Source: Limosilactobacillus reuteri (GTDB taxonomy: Bacteria; Bacillota; Bacilli; Lactobacillales; Lactobacillaceae). Taken from it: DNA of 64,000 nt. Position numbers and translations under genes: made by a program. The notes beneath the pieces are model-generated. The model did not search any database. It was not told the DNA's origin and saw only the letters and a list, made by a program, of their open reading frames with translations. The stretch spans positions 593,501 to 657,500 of the forward strand of contig NZ_CP027805.1 in assembly GCF_003072625.1 (NCBI RefSeq), in the 5' to 3' direction. Below, piece after piece: positions 18,155 to 29,010 of this stretch. The number at the start of each line of letters is the position of its first letter. Position 1 is the first letter of the stretch.

Positions 18155-18192
18155 ATCCAAGAGTAAAGATAAATGAAAATGGAGATAGAATA

Positions 18193-19230
18193 ATGAGTGA
18201 GAACGAGAACGATCAAAAACGACTTGAAATCGGTAAATTTTTACGAAAAGCACGGGAAGAAAAGGGCTATACCCTTGATGACCTTCAACAAATGACTAAG
18301 ATTCAAAAGCGGTATTTAATCGCGATTGAAGATGAAAATTTTGATGAACTTCCTGGTGACTTTTATGTTCGTGCGTTCATTAAGCAATATGCCAATACGG
18401 TAGGCTTAGATGGTAATGAATTATTGCAAAAATATGATGATCAATTACCACAGACTAAAACTGAAGAGTATTCCGATCATTTAGCTCAAGCGGTTGAAAC
18501 TCGTGCGAACCAACGGAAGACGGTTAGTGGGAGCGTAGACAAGGTTCGTAACTACATGCCAACGATTATTATTGCTTGTGTGATTGTTTTAGTGTTGGCA
18601 GCGATTTGGATTACGGCCATTGCTCGCAACCATAGCGATTCCTCTACACGGATTGATAATAGTTCGGTATCTGTTTCTGGAGAGAGTCGTAAGAAGGCCA
18701 CTACCTCTGCTAAAAGGGCAAGTACAAAGCAGAGCAAATCGACAGCAAACAAGCTCCAGGAAGCACCTAATCGGAATGACACAAGCGTTACTTATACAGC
18801 AAGTCAACTTACTAAAGACACAACGCTACAAATTGAACCAAGTGATCGTTCATGGATGCAGGTAAGGGCAAATAATAATGACTTATTAAACAAAACTTTG
18901 AATAACAATGAAAAAACTAGTGTAAAAATAAGTCGTGATACAACTTCATTAGTAATTACGGTCGGCAATGCTCGAGCAACAAAGTTAAAGCTCGGTAATC
19001 AAGAAATCGACTTTACTAATAATGGCCGTTACCAAAACACGCGGAATGTAACGATTAACTTTGGTAATGCCCAAACAAGCAGCAGTTCAGCAAGTCAGTC
19101 AGCAAATAGTTCAAGTCAAGCTTCTTCATCCTCGGCTCGTCCTAACAATGCTGCGCAACCATCTGCTACTAATAATAACAGTCGTCCTCAGACAAGTGCT
19201 AGTCAGCAAAATAATCAACCAACTCGTTAA
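18193..19230 (+). CDS. rodZ: RodZ-like cytoskeletal membrane protein (YmfM)
   Basis: The 345-residue protein has an N-terminal helix-turn-helix (residues about 8-80, with KFLRKAREEKGYTLDDLQ and GDFYVRAFIKQYA), one membrane segment near 120-140, and an extracellular part. The latter holds a DUF4115-type beta domain (about 205-290) and ends in a Ser/Asn/Gln-rich tail of low complexity. RodZ anchors MreB filaments to the membrane. The tail is likely disordered and would face the cell wall. pgsA starts 27 bases downstream behind AAAGGAG, so the two are co-transcribed. Confidence 0.88.
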   Translation: MSENENDQKRLEIGKFLRKAREEKGYTLDDLQQMTKIQKRYLIAIEDENFDELPGDFYVRAFIKQYANTVGLDGNELLQKYDDQLPQTKTEEYSDHLAQAVETRANQRKTVSGSVDKVRNYMPTIIIACVIVLVLAAIWITAIARNHSDSSTRIDNSSVSVSGESRKKATTSAKRASTKQSKSTANKLQEAPNRNDTSVTYTASQLTKDTTLQIEPSDRSWMQVRANNNDLLNKTLNNNEKTSVKISRDTTSLVITVGNARATKLKLGNQEIDFTNNGRYQNTRNVTINFGNAQTSSSSASQSANSSSQASSSSARPNNAAQPSATNNNSRPQTSASQQNNQPTR

Positions 19231-19257
19231 TATAAGAGGACTAAAGGAGTTAGAACA

Positions 19258-19845
19258 TTGAATTTACCAAATAAACTAACTGTTATACGTTTAATTATTA
19301 TTCCCTTTTTCTTATTATTAATGGTTCTGCCATTACAAAGTTGGGGAGCTGTAAGTTTTTGGGGAGTAACTATCCCGATGGCCCAGCTTATTGCTGCTAT
19401 TTTATTTATTGCAGCAACAATTACTGATAATCTTGATGGACAAATTGCGCGACGGCACCATCTTGTAACTAATTTTGGAAAATTTACGGATCCACTTGCT
19501 GATAAGTTACTTGTTATGACTGCGTTTATCGTTTTAACTGGAAATGGTGTTGTTCCATCATGGGTAACTTCAATCATTATTTGGCGAGAATTATCTGTTA
19601 CGGGCTTACGCTTATTGTTAGTGGAACAAGACGGGGTAGTACTAGCCGCTAAAATGCCGGGGAAGATTAAGACAACTACTCAGTTTATTGCGATTATCTT
19701 CTTACTCTTAAATAATGTTATTTTTGCTATTTGGAATATTCCATTTGGTCAAATTATGTTATATATTTGCTTATTCTTTACTATTTATTCTGGAGTGGAT
19801 TACTTCATTCAGGGACGCGATGTCTTTTCGGATGGATTTAAATAG
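19258..19845 (+). CDS. pgsA: CDP-diacylglycerol--glycerol-3-phosphate 3-phosphatidyltransferase
   Basis: The 195-residue membrane enzyme has the CDP-alcohol phosphotransferase motif DGQIARRHHLVTNFG followed by FTDPLADKLL, with all the expected Asp, Ala-Arg and Gly residues. It makes phosphatidylglycerol phosphate, the first committed step to phosphatidylglycerol and cardiolipin. The start is TTG 19258 behind AAAGGAG. No ATG fits. A strong terminator follows, so the downstream cinA has its own promoter. Confidence 0.93.
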   Translation: MNLPNKLTVIRLIIIPFFLLLMVLPLQSWGAVSFWGVTIPMAQLIAAILFIAATITDNLDGQIARRHHLVTNFGKFTDPLADKLLVMTAFIVLTGNGVVPSWVTSIIIWRELSVTGLRLLLVEQDGVVLAAKMPGKIKTTTQFIAIIFLLLNNVIFAIWNIPFGQIMLYICLFFTIYSGVDYFIQGRDVFSDGFK

Positions 19846-19851
19846 GATATG

Positions 19852-19898
19852 GAGGGTGAGAAAAAAACAAAAGTTTTTTTCTCACCCTCATGTTTTTT
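19852..19898 (+). terminator. Rho-independent terminator after pgsA
   Basis: GAGGGTGAGAAAAAAAC pairs fully with GTTTTTTTCTCACCCTC across a 4-base loop, followed by ATG and six T. This is one of the strongest stems in the window. Confidence 0.9.
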
Positions 19899-19920
19899 AT
19901 ATTCATAGTTTTAAGATTTT

Positions 19921-19958
19921 AGTGAAAATGACTATACTTTACGTATATATATTAATAG
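19921..19958 (+). promoter_or_regulatory. Putative competence-sigma promoter upstream of cinA
   Basis: AGTG at 19921, then 20 bases from its A to ACGTATATATATTAATAG at 19941, the same two blocks and spacing as upstream of comGA and radC. The ACG is 31 bases before the cinA ATG. cinA is a late competence gene in streptococci. I see no terminator between cinA and recA, so read-through could also raise recA. Confidence 0.6.
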
Positions 19959-19971
19959 GGGATGGAGTTTT

Positions 19972-21219
19972 ATGGATGCAGAAATTATCTCAGTAGGAAC
20001 TGAAATAGTCCTCGGGCAAATAGTTAATACTAATGCCGCGTACTTAGCTAACAGACTAACCCAACTTGACTTACCGGCTACCTATCAAACAACTGTTGAC
20101 GATCAGTCACAAAGGTTAGAGCGTGTTATTAATCACGCTTTGACTCGTGCTCAATTAGTTTTTGTTTGCGGGGGACTTGGACCAACTGCAGATGATATTA
20201 CGATGCCTACAGTTGCTAAAACCCTAGGGGAAGAGTTGCAGACTGACGAAGAACACTGGAAATGGATTCAAAAAACATTTGAACAACGACAAATAAAAAT
20301 GGAACCAGCGAATATTCGTCAAGCCCAGTATCCACGAGGGGGAGAGCCGCTTGCTAATCCTGTGGGGCTTGCTCTAGGATGTTGGTATGAAACTAAGGGG
20401 GAAATTGTGGTTGTCTTGCCGGGACCACCCGCCGAATTTAAGGCAATGGTTGAAAAGATCCTGGTTCCTAAACTTCAGCAATATTTTCAAACAAGAAAAC
20501 AAATTACTAGTCGGACATTAAACTTTTTAGGGCAGCCGGAGTCACAATTAATGGATGAAATTGAAGATGCTACTAACGATATCCCAGGGATAAGCATTAC
20601 TTCTTATGTTCAACCAACGGCAATCCAGGTTCGACTCACCGTGCGTGACTTACCAGTGATTGAAGCTGAAGAAAAAATTGACCAGGCACAAAAAGCAATT
20701 CTTGCAGTTGAAGAACCATTTTTCTTTGGAGTGGGGGATGACCTTACACTTGCCAAAGTTGTCGCTGAACAATTAAAAAATCGCGGGTGGAAATTGACAG
20801 TAGCAGAAAGCTTAACAGGGGGGATGTTCCAAAGTACTATTTGTTCCGTACCAGGAGCCTCGACTGTTTTTAATGGTGGTTTTGTTACCTATGCTGCTAG
20901 TGCAAAGGAAAAGTTATTAGGAATTCCCCATGACACGATTGACCAGTATGGGGTAGTAAGCTCTGAAACTGCTGCGGCAATGGCTGAAGGGTGTCAACGA
21001 AAATTAAATGTTGAAGTTGGAATTGGCTTTACTGGTGTGGCCGGCCCAGATATGTTAGAAGGACAACCAGCAGGGACGGTCTGGATTGGACTAGCAATGA
21101 AGGGGCGCCCAACTAAAACCGTTCACTTACATCTTGCATCCTATGTTCGAAGACAGGCGATTCGTACATTAAGTGTTCAGTATGGACTTCAATTAATTTA
21201 CCGTGAACTAAAAAAATAA
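19972..21219 (+). CDS. cinA: Competence/damage-inducible protein CinA (nicotinamide-nucleotide amidase type)
   Basis: The 415-residue, two-domain protein has an N-terminal molybdopterin-binding-like domain with ISVGTEIVLGQIVNTN and FVCGGLGPTADD. The C-terminal CinA domain (from about residue 255) has VAESLTGGMFQSTI and GFTGVAGPD. The C-terminal domain deamidates nicotinamide mononucleotide in several bacteria. In streptococci cinA is competence-induced and adjacent to recA, as here. ATG 19972 follows GGGGATGGAG. The promoter-like element just upstream matches the ones before comGA and radC. Confidence 0.93.
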   Translation: MDAEIISVGTEIVLGQIVNTNAAYLANRLTQLDLPATYQTTVDDQSQRLERVINHALTRAQLVFVCGGLGPTADDITMPTVAKTLGEELQTDEEHWKWIQKTFEQRQIKMEPANIRQAQYPRGGEPLANPVGLALGCWYETKGEIVVVLPGPPAEFKAMVEKILVPKLQQYFQTRKQITSRTLNFLGQPESQLMDEIEDATNDIPGISITSYVQPTAIQVRLTVRDLPVIEAEEKIDQAQKAILAVEEPFFFGVGDDLTLAKVVAEQLKNRGWKLTVAESLTGGMFQSTICSVPGASTVFNGGFVTYAASAKEKLLGIPHDTIDQYGVVSSETAAAMAEGCQRKLNVEVGIGFTGVAGPDMLEGQPAGTVWIGLAMKGRPTKTVHLHLASYVRRQAIRTLSVQYGLQLIYRELKK

Positions 21220-21220
21220 A

Positions 21221-21234
21221 CGAACTTTTGTTCA
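21221..21234 (+). promoter_or_regulatory. LexA/DinR SOS box upstream of recA
   Basis: CGAACTTTTGTTCA contains the perfect half-sites GAAC and GTTC with a 4-base centre, the Gram-positive SOS operator. It starts directly after the cinA stop and just upstream of the recA -35. Confidence 0.85.
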
Positions 21235-21242
21235 CTTTTTTC

Positions 21243-21270
21243 TTGTTTTTTTGGCTAAAACTGTTATTAT
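21243..21270 (+). promoter_or_regulatory. recA promoter
   Basis: TTGTTT (21243-21248), a 16-base spacer and TATTAT (21265-21270) with a preceding TG. The SOS box lies 8 bases upstream of the -35. Confidence 0.55.
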
Positions 21271-21308
21271 TAGTTATCGGATAAACCGTAAAAAAGGAGG
21301 AATTTGAT

Positions 21309-22397
21309 TTGGCTGACCAACGAAAAGCAGCATTAGATGTTGCTATCAGAAAGATCGAAAAGAACTTCGGTAAGGGTTCTATTATGCGAATGGGTGATGC
21401 CACTGATATGAAGGTTGCTTCAGTTTCTAGTGGTTCCCTTGCTATTGACAAGGCACTTGGAATTGGTGGATATCCTCGCGGTCGGATAGTTGAAATTTAT
21501 GGTCCTGAAAGTTCTGGTAAGACTACTGTAGCGTTGCATGCAGTTGCAGAAGTACAACGGCAAGGCGGGACAGCAGCCTATATTGATGCCGAAAATGCTC
21601 TTGATCCTCAATATGCAGAAGCCTTAGGTGTTAATATTGATGACCTATTGCTTTCACAGCCTGATAGTGGTGAAGAAGGATTAGAAATTGCAGATGCATT
21701 GATTTCAAGTGGGGCAGTTGACTTAGTAATTGTTGATTCGGTTGCAGCATTAGTTCCTCGTGCTGAAATTGATGGTGATATGGGTGATACCCATGTTGGA
21801 TTACAAGCTCGTTTGATGTCTCAGGCTCTTCGGAAGCTTTCCGGTGAAATTAATAAGACAAAGACAATTGCTATCTTTATTAACCAAATCCGTGAAAAAG
21901 TGGGAGTGATGTTTGGGAACCCTGAAACAACAACTGGTGGACGGGCACTTAAATTTTACTCAACTATCCGGATGGAAATTCGTCGTGCGGAACAAATTAA
22001 GAATGGTACGGATGTTATTGGAAATAAAGCTAAAGTAAAGATTGTTAAAAATAAGGTTGCTCCGCCATTCAAACGTTGTGAAGTTGACATTATGTATGGT
22101 GAGGGGATTTCTAAGACTGGTGAATTGCTAGATATGGCAGTTGAAAACGATCTTGTTGATAAGAGCGGTGCCTGGTACTCATATGGTAGCGAACGTATTG
22201 GGCAAGGTCGTGAAAATGCTAAAAAATGGCTTAAGGAACATCCAGACAGCATGAATGAATTAATGGATAAAGTTCGTGTTGCAAATGGGATGGAACCGTT
22301 AAATGAAAAGTCAACGAAAGAAACTATTGATGATAAAGCCGGTGGTAAGACCGGTGAAAATAAACAAGAAACAATCGAAGAAGCAAGTAAAGAATAA
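21309..22397 (+). CDS. recA: Recombinase RecA
   Basis: The 362-residue protein has Walker [10 protein letters not shown] near residue 65, Walker [17 protein letters not shown], the L2-loop region [13 protein letters not shown], and an acidic/Lys C-terminal tail. It forms filaments on single-stranded DNA, drives strand exchange and triggers LexA cleavage. The start is TTG 21309 behind a strong AAAAAGGAGGA. Control by LexA is shown by the box at 21221. Competence read-through from the cinA promoter is possible because no terminator intervenes. Confidence 0.97.
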   Translation: MADQRKAALDVAIRKIEKNFGKGSIMRMGDATDMKVASVSSGSLAIDKALGIGGYPRGRIVEIYGPESSGKTTVALHAVAEVQRQGGTAAYIDAENALDPQYAEALGVNIDDLLLSQPDSGEEGLEIADALISSGAVDLVIVDSVAALVPRAEIDGDMGDTHVGLQARLMSQALRKLSGEINKTKTIAIFINQIREKVGVMFGNPETTTGGRALKFYSTIRMEIRRAEQIKNGTDVIGNKAKVKIVKNKVAPPFKRCEVDIMYGEGISKTGELLDMAVENDLVDKSGAWYSYGSERIGQGRENAKKWLKEHPDSMNELMDKVRVANGMEPLNEKSTKETIDDKAGGKTGENKQETIEEASKE

Positions 22398-22415
22398 ATA
22401 ATAATATTTGAAGTC

Positions 22416-22469
22416 GAAATTCCCTAATTTTTTAGCATTAATAGCTGAATATTAGGGATTTCCCTTTTT
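22416..22469 (+). terminator. Rho-independent terminator after recA
   Basis: AAATTCCCTAAT/ATTAGGGATTT stem with a long A/T-rich loop and a following CCCTTTTTAT. Confidence 0.75.
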
Positions 22470-22504
22470 ATGATGGCTGTTTAAGCAATTGATAAATTCA
22501 ATAG

Positions 22505-22533
22505 TTGACACCTTAGTGTGGCAAGATTAAAAT
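22505..22533 (+). promoter_or_regulatory. Sigma-A promoter for rny
   Basis: TTGACA (22505-22510), a 17-base spacer and TAAAAT (22528-22533). The untranslated leader of about 80 bases contains a weak GTGT/ACAC inverted repeat around a T-run. Confidence 0.65.
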
Positions 22534-22620
22534 TTAACTTGTGTGATGTTTTTTTAACGTTACACGGTGAAATTAATTTATTCATACCAACAACATAATA
22601 GTTGAAGCGGAGGTGAAATA

Positions 22621-24174
22621 GTGAAAATTTTAATGTTCGCCGCGCTTGCTATGGTTGTCGGAATTATTGTCGGCTATGTAATTCGCAAGGTTTCATATGA
22701 AAAACAAGTTGCAGAAGCACATAATGATGCTAAAGGTATTATTTCTAAAGCAAAACAAGAAGCAGTAACGGCGAAAAAAGAGGCTATTTTAGAAGCGAAA
22801 GAAGAGAGTCATCAATACCGCGAGAGAGTGGAAGATGAGTTAAAACAGCGGCGGAGTGAGGTCCAACGACAGGAAGATCGATTACTCCAACGAGAGGCTT
22901 CTTTAGATCATAAGGATAGCGCTCTAGAAAAAAGAGAGAATGCAGTTGGCGTTCGTGAACGTAAATTAGATCAAGAAAAAGAGCAGCTTCATCAATCAAA
23001 GGAACAAGCAGAAGCCTTAATTGAACAACGCAAACAAGAAGTTGAAAAAGTCGCTCAAATGTCACAAGAAGATGCTAAGCAGTTATTATTATCTGAAGTA
23101 AAAGAACAGTTAAAAACTGAACGAGCAGTAATGATTCGTGACAGTGAACAAGAAGCGGAACTTTCTGCAGAACGTAATGCAAAGAAATTAATTGTTGAAG
23201 CAATTCAGCGTAGTGCTGCGGATGTTGTCTCAGAGACGACTGTTTCGGTTGTTAATCTTCCTAACGATGATATGAAGGGAAGAATAATTGGTCGTGAAGG
23301 TCGAAATATTAGAACTTTAGAGACGTTAACAGGTATTGATTTGATTATTGATGATACGCCAGAAGCTGTCGTATTGAGCGGCTTTGATCCTGTACGACGT
23401 GAGATTGCTAAGATCGCGCTTGAAAAATTAATTCAAGATGGTCGTATTCATCCTGCACGAATTGAAGAAGCTGTTGATAAGGCTCGTAAGCAGATGGATA
23501 CTCAACTACGGGAGACTGGTGAGCAAGCATTGTTTGATCTAGGAATTCATTCAATGCATCCAGACCTAATTAAGACGGTCGGAAGAATGAAGTACCGGAC
23601 TAGTTACGGTCAAAATGTCTTAGACCACTCAATCGAAGTTGCTAAGTTAGCCGGAATTATGGCTGCTGAACTCGGGGAAGATGTTACATTAGCAAAACGT
23701 GCTGGACTCCTTCATGATATTGGGAAGGCAATTGATCATGAAGTTGATGGTTCACATGTTGAGTTAGGTGTAGAACTAACCCGCAAGTATAAAGAAAATA
23801 AAGTGGTTATCAATACGATTGCTTCTCACCATGGAGATGTCCCTGCTAATTCTGTAATTGCTGTTCTTGTACAAGCAGCAGATGCAATTTCAGGAGCCCG
23901 TCCTGGTGCTCGAAGCGAGTCATTAGAACAATACATTCAACGTTTAAAGAAACTAGAAAGCATAGCAAACAGTTATGATGGTGTCGACCATAGTTATGCA
24001 ATTCAAGCTGGTCGAGAACTTCGCGTGATTGTCAAACCGAAGAAGATTTCTGATTTGCAGGCAACAACTTTGTCACATGATATTAAGAACAAAATTGAAA
24101 AGCAATTAGAATATCCAGGACATATTAAAGTAACCGTTATTCGGGAAGTTCGAGCAGTTGATTATGCTAAATAA
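22621..24174 (+). CDS. rny: Ribonuclease Y
   Basis: The 517-residue protein has an N-terminal membrane anchor (residues 2-20) and a long Glu/Lys/Gln coiled coil (about 25-200). A KH domain ([15 protein letters not shown] near 220) and an HD metal domain follow, with [12 protein letters not shown] near 362 and SHHGD. It starts decay of most mRNAs in Firmicutes and is tethered to the membrane. The start is GTG 22621 behind GGAGGTG. It has its own consensus promoter and a terminator, so it is a single-gene unit. Confidence 0.96.
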   Translation: MKILMFAALAMVVGIIVGYVIRKVSYEKQVAEAHNDAKGIISKAKQEAVTAKKEAILEAKEESHQYRERVEDELKQRRSEVQRQEDRLLQREASLDHKDSALEKRENAVGVRERKLDQEKEQLHQSKEQAEALIEQRKQEVEKVAQMSQEDAKQLLLSEVKEQLKTERAVMIRDSEQEAELSAERNAKKLIVEAIQRSAADVVSETTVSVVNLPNDDMKGRIIGREGRNIRTLETLTGIDLIIDDTPEAVVLSGFDPVRREIAKIALEKLIQDGRIHPARIEEAVDKARKQMDTQLRETGEQALFDLGIHSMHPDLIKTVGRMKYRTSYGQNVLDHSIEVAKLAGIMAAELGEDVTLAKRAGLLHDIGKAIDHEVDGSHVELGVELTRKYKENKVVINTIASHHGDVPANSVIAVLVQAADAISGARPGARSESLEQYIQRLKKLESIANSYDGVDHSYAIQAGRELRVIVKPKKISDLQATTLSHDIKNKIEKQLEYPGHIKVTVIREVRAVDYAK

Positions 24175-24194
24175 ACTGATTTTTCAGTTCCTAT

Positions 24195-24235
24195 AAAGAG
24201 GCTGGGTATAACCTTCAGTCTCTTTATTATTTTAA
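24195..24235 (+). terminator. Rho-independent terminator after rny
   Basis: AAAGAGGCTG pairs with CAGTCTCTTT, followed by ATTATTTT. The stem carries the GAGGCTG start shared with other terminators in the window. Confidence 0.7.
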
Positions 24236-24334
24236 ATAACATCCATCATTAACAGAGATCTTGCAGTAAATTTAGACAAAAAATATAATTAGTTTATTAT
24301 TAAGATTAAAAATATATTAACGGGGTGAAATTTA

Positions 24335-26980
24335 GTGGCAAAAAAAACAACACCAATGATGGAACAATATCAAAAGGTAAAAGATCAATATCCAGATGCC
24401 TTTTTATTTTACCGACTTGGTGATTTTTATGAGCTATTTAATGACGATGCGGTTAAAGGAGCGCAACTTCTTGAGCTAACATTAACAACGAGAAACCATA
24501 GTGCGAAAAATCCAATTCCAATGTGTGGAGTGCCCCATCGCGCAGTTAACAACTATATTGATATTTTAATTGATAAGGGTTATAAAGTAGCAATCTGTGA
24601 ACAGATGGAAGACCCTAAAAAGGCGAAGGAAATGGTTAAACGAGCCGTTACCCGCTTAATTACGCCTGGAACGCAAATGGATTTAAATGGTGAACAGGCA
24701 CGTGATAACAATTATCTTGCAGCGATTAGTGGACAAAATGGGGTATTTAGTATTGCCTATACCGACTTATCGACTGGGGAGCTTAAAACGACAAACTTAA
24801 ATAATGCAAATGATGCGGTCAATGAATTGGTTAATCTCCAAAGCAAAGAAGTAATTGTGGATGGTGAGTTGCCAGTTGAAATAACAACTCAGTTTAAGCA
24901 ACGAAATATCCTTCAATCACATCAGCCAACGGTCCTTAAAAATTCTGAGATTAGCTATCTTACTCAAGACCTTGATGATCAAGCCCAACAGCACGTTGTT
25001 ACGTTACTTGTGTCATACTTATTAACGACCCAAAAGCGCTCTTTGGCCCACCTGCAGAAAGCAATTGCATATCAACCAAGTTCTTTTATGAAGATCGATC
25101 ACTATTCAAAAACAAATCTTGAATTAATGCGCAATATGCGAAGTGGGAAGCGTCAGGGGACCTTGGCATGGCTTTTGGATGAGACAAAAACAGCAATGGG
25201 CAGTCGTCTTCTTAAACGGTGGATTGACCGGCCGTTGATTAATCAAAATGCAATCAGTAAACGACAAGATAAAGTTCAAGAGTTATTAGACCACTATTTT
25301 GAGAGAAGTAATTTACAACAAGAGTTAATTAAGGTATATGACCTTGAACGCTTAGCAGGGCGGGTTGCCTATGGAAGTGTTAATGGTCGTGATCTTATTC
25401 AACTTAAGACTTCCTTAAAGCAAGTTCCTAAAATAAAATACGTTTTAGAAACCCTTGATTCACCTGTCTTTGAAGAATTGCAAAAACAATTGGATCCCTT
25501 GGACGATGTGGCAGATTTAATTGATCAATCAATTGTTGAAGAACCGCCAATTGCTGTTACTGAAGGTGGCGTAATTAAGGATAGCTATAATGACCAATTA
25601 GATCAATACCGTGATGCGATGAATAATGGAAAACAGTGGATTGCAGATCTGCAAGAACACGAACGGAAATTAACGGGCATAAATAACCTTAAAATTGGTT
25701 ATAATCATGTATTTGGCTATTATATTGAGGTTACAAAAGTTAATCTTGATAAGCTTCCTAAAGATCGCTATGAGCGTAAACAAACATTAGTTAATGCTGA
25801 ACGTTTTTCTACTCCAGAATTAAAAGAAAAAGAGGCATTGATAATGGGGGCGCAAGAAAAGTCAACAGCCTTGGAATATGATATTTTTGTTAAAATCCGT
25901 GAACAAGTCAAGGGACAAATTACACGTCTGCAAAAATTAGCACAACAACTTGCGGAATTAGATGTACTCCAAAGCTTTGCGGTTGTTAGTGAAGACTACC
26001 ACTTTGTCCGTCCTAAAATGAATACTGGTCACGTATTAAAGATTAAAGATGGTCGTCACCCAGTTGTGGAAAAGTTTATGGGACACCAGGAATATGTGCC
26101 TAATGATGTTTTGATGGGAGAAAATACTGATATTCTCCTGATTACTGGGCCAAACATGTCAGGGAAGAGTACCTATATGCGTCAGCTAGCATTGATTGCG
26201 GTAATGGCACAAATTGGCTGTTTTGTTCCTGCCAAATCCGCTGAATTGCCAATTTTTGATCAAGTTTTTACCCGAATTGGGGCAGCTGACGACTTAATCT
26301 CTGGTGAAAGTACCTTCATGGTTGAAATGATGGAAGCAAATAATGCTTTGACCCATGCCACAGATCGTAGTTTGATTCTCTTTGATGAAATTGGCCGGGG
26401 AACCGCAACTTATGATGGGATGGCATTGGCGCAAGCGATTATTGAGTACGTTCATCAGCATGTTCGTGCCAAGACGCTATTTTCAACTCACTATCATGAA
26501 CTGACAGCTCTTGAGAATAGCTTGGAGCGGCTTAAAAATGTTCATGTAGGGGCAACGGAAAAAGATGGGGAGTTAGTATTCTTGCATAAGGTAAGTGCAG
26601 GCCCTGCAGACAAGTCTTACGGAATCCACGTGGCTAAACTAGCAGGAATGCCATCCTCATTGTTAAAACGTGCAGATACTATTTTGCAAAAATTAGAGCA
26701 AAAGGATGTAAAACTACCGAATACGCCTAAACCGGCAACAGATAATTACCATACAGAACCAATATCAGCGAAGATAAATGAAGCGGCACCGGTAAAGAAA
26801 GAGGCTGCACCAGTCGTTGAAGATAATGGTCAACTTAAATTATTTGCCACTCAGCCTGAGAAAAAAGAATCGAGTGTTGATCGGCGGATTTTGCACCAAT
26901 TAAAAGAACTTAATTTAATGGGGATGACACCCATGGATGTAATGAATCAAATTTATAAGTGGCAGCAGAAATTGAAATAA
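24335..26980 (+). CDS. mutS: DNA mismatch repair protein MutS
   Basis: The 881-residue protein has the mismatch-reading GDFYELF motif near residue 29, the ABC-type Walker [16 protein letters not shown] near 603, Walker [17 protein letters not shown], and a C-terminal helix-turn-helix. It recognises mispairs and recruits MutL. The start is GTG 24335 behind GGGGTG. mutL follows after 11 bases, and the mutS-mutL-ruvA-ruvB run is a repair operon. A Pro/Ala/Lys-rich linker near 790-830 precedes the C-terminal dimer region. Confidence 0.97.
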   Translation: MAKKTTPMMEQYQKVKDQYPDAFLFYRLGDFYELFNDDAVKGAQLLELTLTTRNHSAKNPIPMCGVPHRAVNNYIDILIDKGYKVAICEQMEDPKKAKEMVKRAVTRLITPGTQMDLNGEQARDNNYLAAISGQNGVFSIAYTDLSTGELKTTNLNNANDAVNELVNLQSKEVIVDGELPVEITTQFKQRNILQSHQPTVLKNSEISYLTQDLDDQAQQHVVTLLVSYLLTTQKRSLAHLQKAIAYQPSSFMKIDHYSKTNLELMRNMRSGKRQGTLAWLLDETKTAMGSRLLKRWIDRPLINQNAISKRQDKVQELLDHYFERSNLQQELIKVYDLERLAGRVAYGSVNGRDLIQLKTSLKQVPKIKYVLETLDSPVFEELQKQLDPLDDVADLIDQSIVEEPPIAVTEGGVIKDSYNDQLDQYRDAMNNGKQWIADLQEHERKLTGINNLKIGYNHVFGYYIEVTKVNLDKLPKDRYERKQTLVNAERFSTPELKEKEALIMGAQEKSTALEYDIFVKIREQVKGQITRLQKLAQQLAELDVLQSFAVVSEDYHFVRPKMNTGHVLKIKDGRHPVVEKFMGHQEYVPNDVLMGENTDILLITGPNMSGKSTYMRQLALIAVMAQIGCFVPAKSAELPIFDQVFTRIGAADDLISGESTFMVEMMEANNALTHATDRSLILFDEIGRGTATYDGMALAQAIIEYVHQHVRAKTLFSTHYHELTALENSLERLKNVHVGATEKDGELVFLHKVSAGPADKSYGIHVAKLAGMPSSLLKRADTILQKLEQKDVKLPNTPKPATDNYHTEPISAKINEAAPVKKEAAPVVEDNGQLKLFATQPEKKESSVDRRILHQLKELNLMGMTPMDVMNQIYKWQQKLK

Positions 26981-26991
26981 GGTGATTTTTA

Positions 26992-28998
26992 ATGGGAAAG
27001 ATTCATGAATTAGATAATATTTTAGCCAATCAAATTGCTGCCGGTGAAGTAATTGAACGTCCAGCATCAATTGTAAAAGAATTAGTTGAAAATTCATTGG
27101 ATGCCCATAGTCACCGTGTGGATATTATTGTTGAAAATTCAGGTTTAGACAGCGTGCGTGTGATTGATGATGGTGACGGAATCGCTGCTGAAGATATTAG
27201 CCTAGCATTTCACCGTCATGCAACCAGTAAGATTAATTCTCGCCATGACCTCTTTAAGGTGCAGACGATGGGCTTTCGTGGTGAAGCGTTACCTAGTATT
27301 GCTTCAGTCGCTGATGTAACGCTTACGACTGCTCAAGCTGGTCAAGAAGAAGGAACAATGATTCATTTGCGGGGAGGAAAAGAATTAGTAGTGAAGCCGG
27401 CTGGTGCTCGTCAAGGAACCGATATTAAGGTAACTGACTTATTCTTTAACACTCCTGCGCGATTAAAGTACTTAAAATCCCCCCAAACGGAGCTAACTAG
27501 AATTACAGATATCATTAATCGGCTTGCTCTTGCTAATCCAGCGGTTGCTTTTAGCTTTACCCACAATGGGCGGGAACTATTTCGTTCAGCAGGTAATAAT
27601 AACTTACAACAGGTAGTTGCCGCAATTTATGGCGTTCAAGCAGGACGCAAGATGCTTGAGATAAGCGGCGCAGATGATGATTTTAAGGTTAGGGGTTTTG
27701 TTTCTTTACCAGAATTAACACGAGCATCACGCCAATATATAACAATCACAATCAACCATCGGTATATTCGTAATTTTGAATTAACAAAGGCCATTATTCA
27801 GGGATATGAATCAAAACTAATGGTTGGTCGTTATCCGATCGCGGTAATCAACATTAACTTGGATCCAGTTTTGGTTGACGTGAATGTCCATCCGGCTAAG
27901 CGTGAGGTTCGTCTAAGCAAAGAACAGCAACTAGTAGAATTGATTGCCGAGACAATTCGGAAGCGGATAGCGGTTGAGAACTTGATTCCGGATGTCGATG
28001 CTGACCAATTTATTCCTAATGATGATGAGGTAGCAGACCTTGATCGCCGGTTAAAGGAAGCATCACCTGTTTATCATGCCGCCCCGATTTCGGCAGTGCC
28101 AGCAATAGAGAAGGCGGCAACTGAGATTTCAACTCCCGAAGCTGATAATCCAGCACATGCTGACGTGCTTGATAGTGAGATTCCGGCACCGATCGTTATC
28201 CACCATCTTGAAGATTTAAATACGCCAGCAATGCAAAAATTTGATGAGCGTTATCAAAATGAGGATGAAGTTACGCCATTTTCTGCTCCAGTTCCTACTA
28301 TGACTAAGAAGCCAGTAAAACCTGCAAATATTGAATTAGATGTTCATGATAAACAAGATCAGCAGCAAAATCGGTTTCCTGATCTTCAATATATTGGTCA
28401 GCTTCAGGGAACCTTTTTATTAGCACAAGCAGGAGATGGTCTTTACATTGTTGACCAACATGCTGCTCAGGAGCGAATTAATTATGAGTATTATCGCCAA
28501 AAAATTGGTGAAGTAAGTGCTGATCAGCAAAATTTCTTGGTTCCGCTTGTTCTTAATTATTCGACTGTCGATGCAATGACAATTAATCAGCACCTTGATA
28601 CGCTGGCAGCGGTCGGATTAGAATTAGAGTCATTTGGCCAGAATAGTTTTATTTTGCGCTCCCATCCAACCTGGTTTAAAGAGGGTCAAGAAGAAGACAC
28701 GGCCAAAGAAATGATTGATTGGTTAATTAAGAATGGAAAGTTGACTGTCAAAGAATTTCGAATGAAGACAGCGATTATGATGAGCTGTAAGCGGGCCATA
28801 AAGGCTAACCACCACCTTGACGAACGGGAAGCTAAAGCCTTGCTGAAACGGTTGCCACAATGTGAGAATCCTTTTAATTGTCCACATGGGCGTCCGGTAA
28901 CTGTTCATTTTAATGATCAGGATTTAGAAAAAATGTTTAAACGCATTCAGGATTCACATACCCCGTATGCGGACGATTTTGATGACCATGAATTTTAA
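26992..28998 (+). CDS. mutL: DNA mismatch repair protein MutL, endonuclease-competent type
   Basis: The 668-residue protein has GHKL ATPase motifs at the N-terminus (LVENSLDAHS, DDGDGI, GFRGEALPSI). The linker, about residues 345-455, is acidic and Pro-rich. The C-terminal nuclease domain has DQHAAQERINYE and CPHGRP. The DQHA(x)2E(x)4E motif marks the nicking MutL found in bacteria without MutH, so this protein makes the strand cut itself. It is coupled to mutS upstream and ruvA downstream. Confidence 0.96.
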   Translation: MGKIHELDNILANQIAAGEVIERPASIVKELVENSLDAHSHRVDIIVENSGLDSVRVIDDGDGIAAEDISLAFHRHATSKINSRHDLFKVQTMGFRGEALPSIASVADVTLTTAQAGQEEGTMIHLRGGKELVVKPAGARQGTDIKVTDLFFNTPARLKYLKSPQTELTRITDIINRLALANPAVAFSFTHNGRELFRSAGNNNLQQVVAAIYGVQAGRKMLEISGADDDFKVRGFVSLPELTRASRQYITITINHRYIRNFELTKAIIQGYESKLMVGRYPIAVININLDPVLVDVNVHPAKREVRLSKEQQLVELIAETIRKRIAVENLIPDVDADQFIPNDDEVADLDRRLKEASPVYHAAPISAVPAIEKAATEISTPEADNPAHADVLDSEIPAPIVIHHLEDLNTPAMQKFDERYQNEDEVTPFSAPVPTMTKKPVKPANIELDVHDKQDQQQNRFPDLQYIGQLQGTFLLAQAGDGLYIVDQHAAQERINYEYYRQKIGEVSADQQNFLVPLVLNYSTVDAMTINQHLDTLAAVGLELESFGQNSFILRSHPTWFKEGQEEDTAKEMIDWLIKNGKLTVKEFRMKTAIMMSCKRAIKANHHLDEREAKALLKRLPQCENPFNCPHGRPVTVHFNDQDLEKMFKRIQDSHTPYADDFDDHEF

Positions 28999-29010
28999 GG
29001 AGGAATTACC

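Noticed and set aside
22540..22600. Possible riboswitch in the rny leader
   Set aside because: Only a weak GTGT/ACAC repeat is visible. No known aptamer motif is present.
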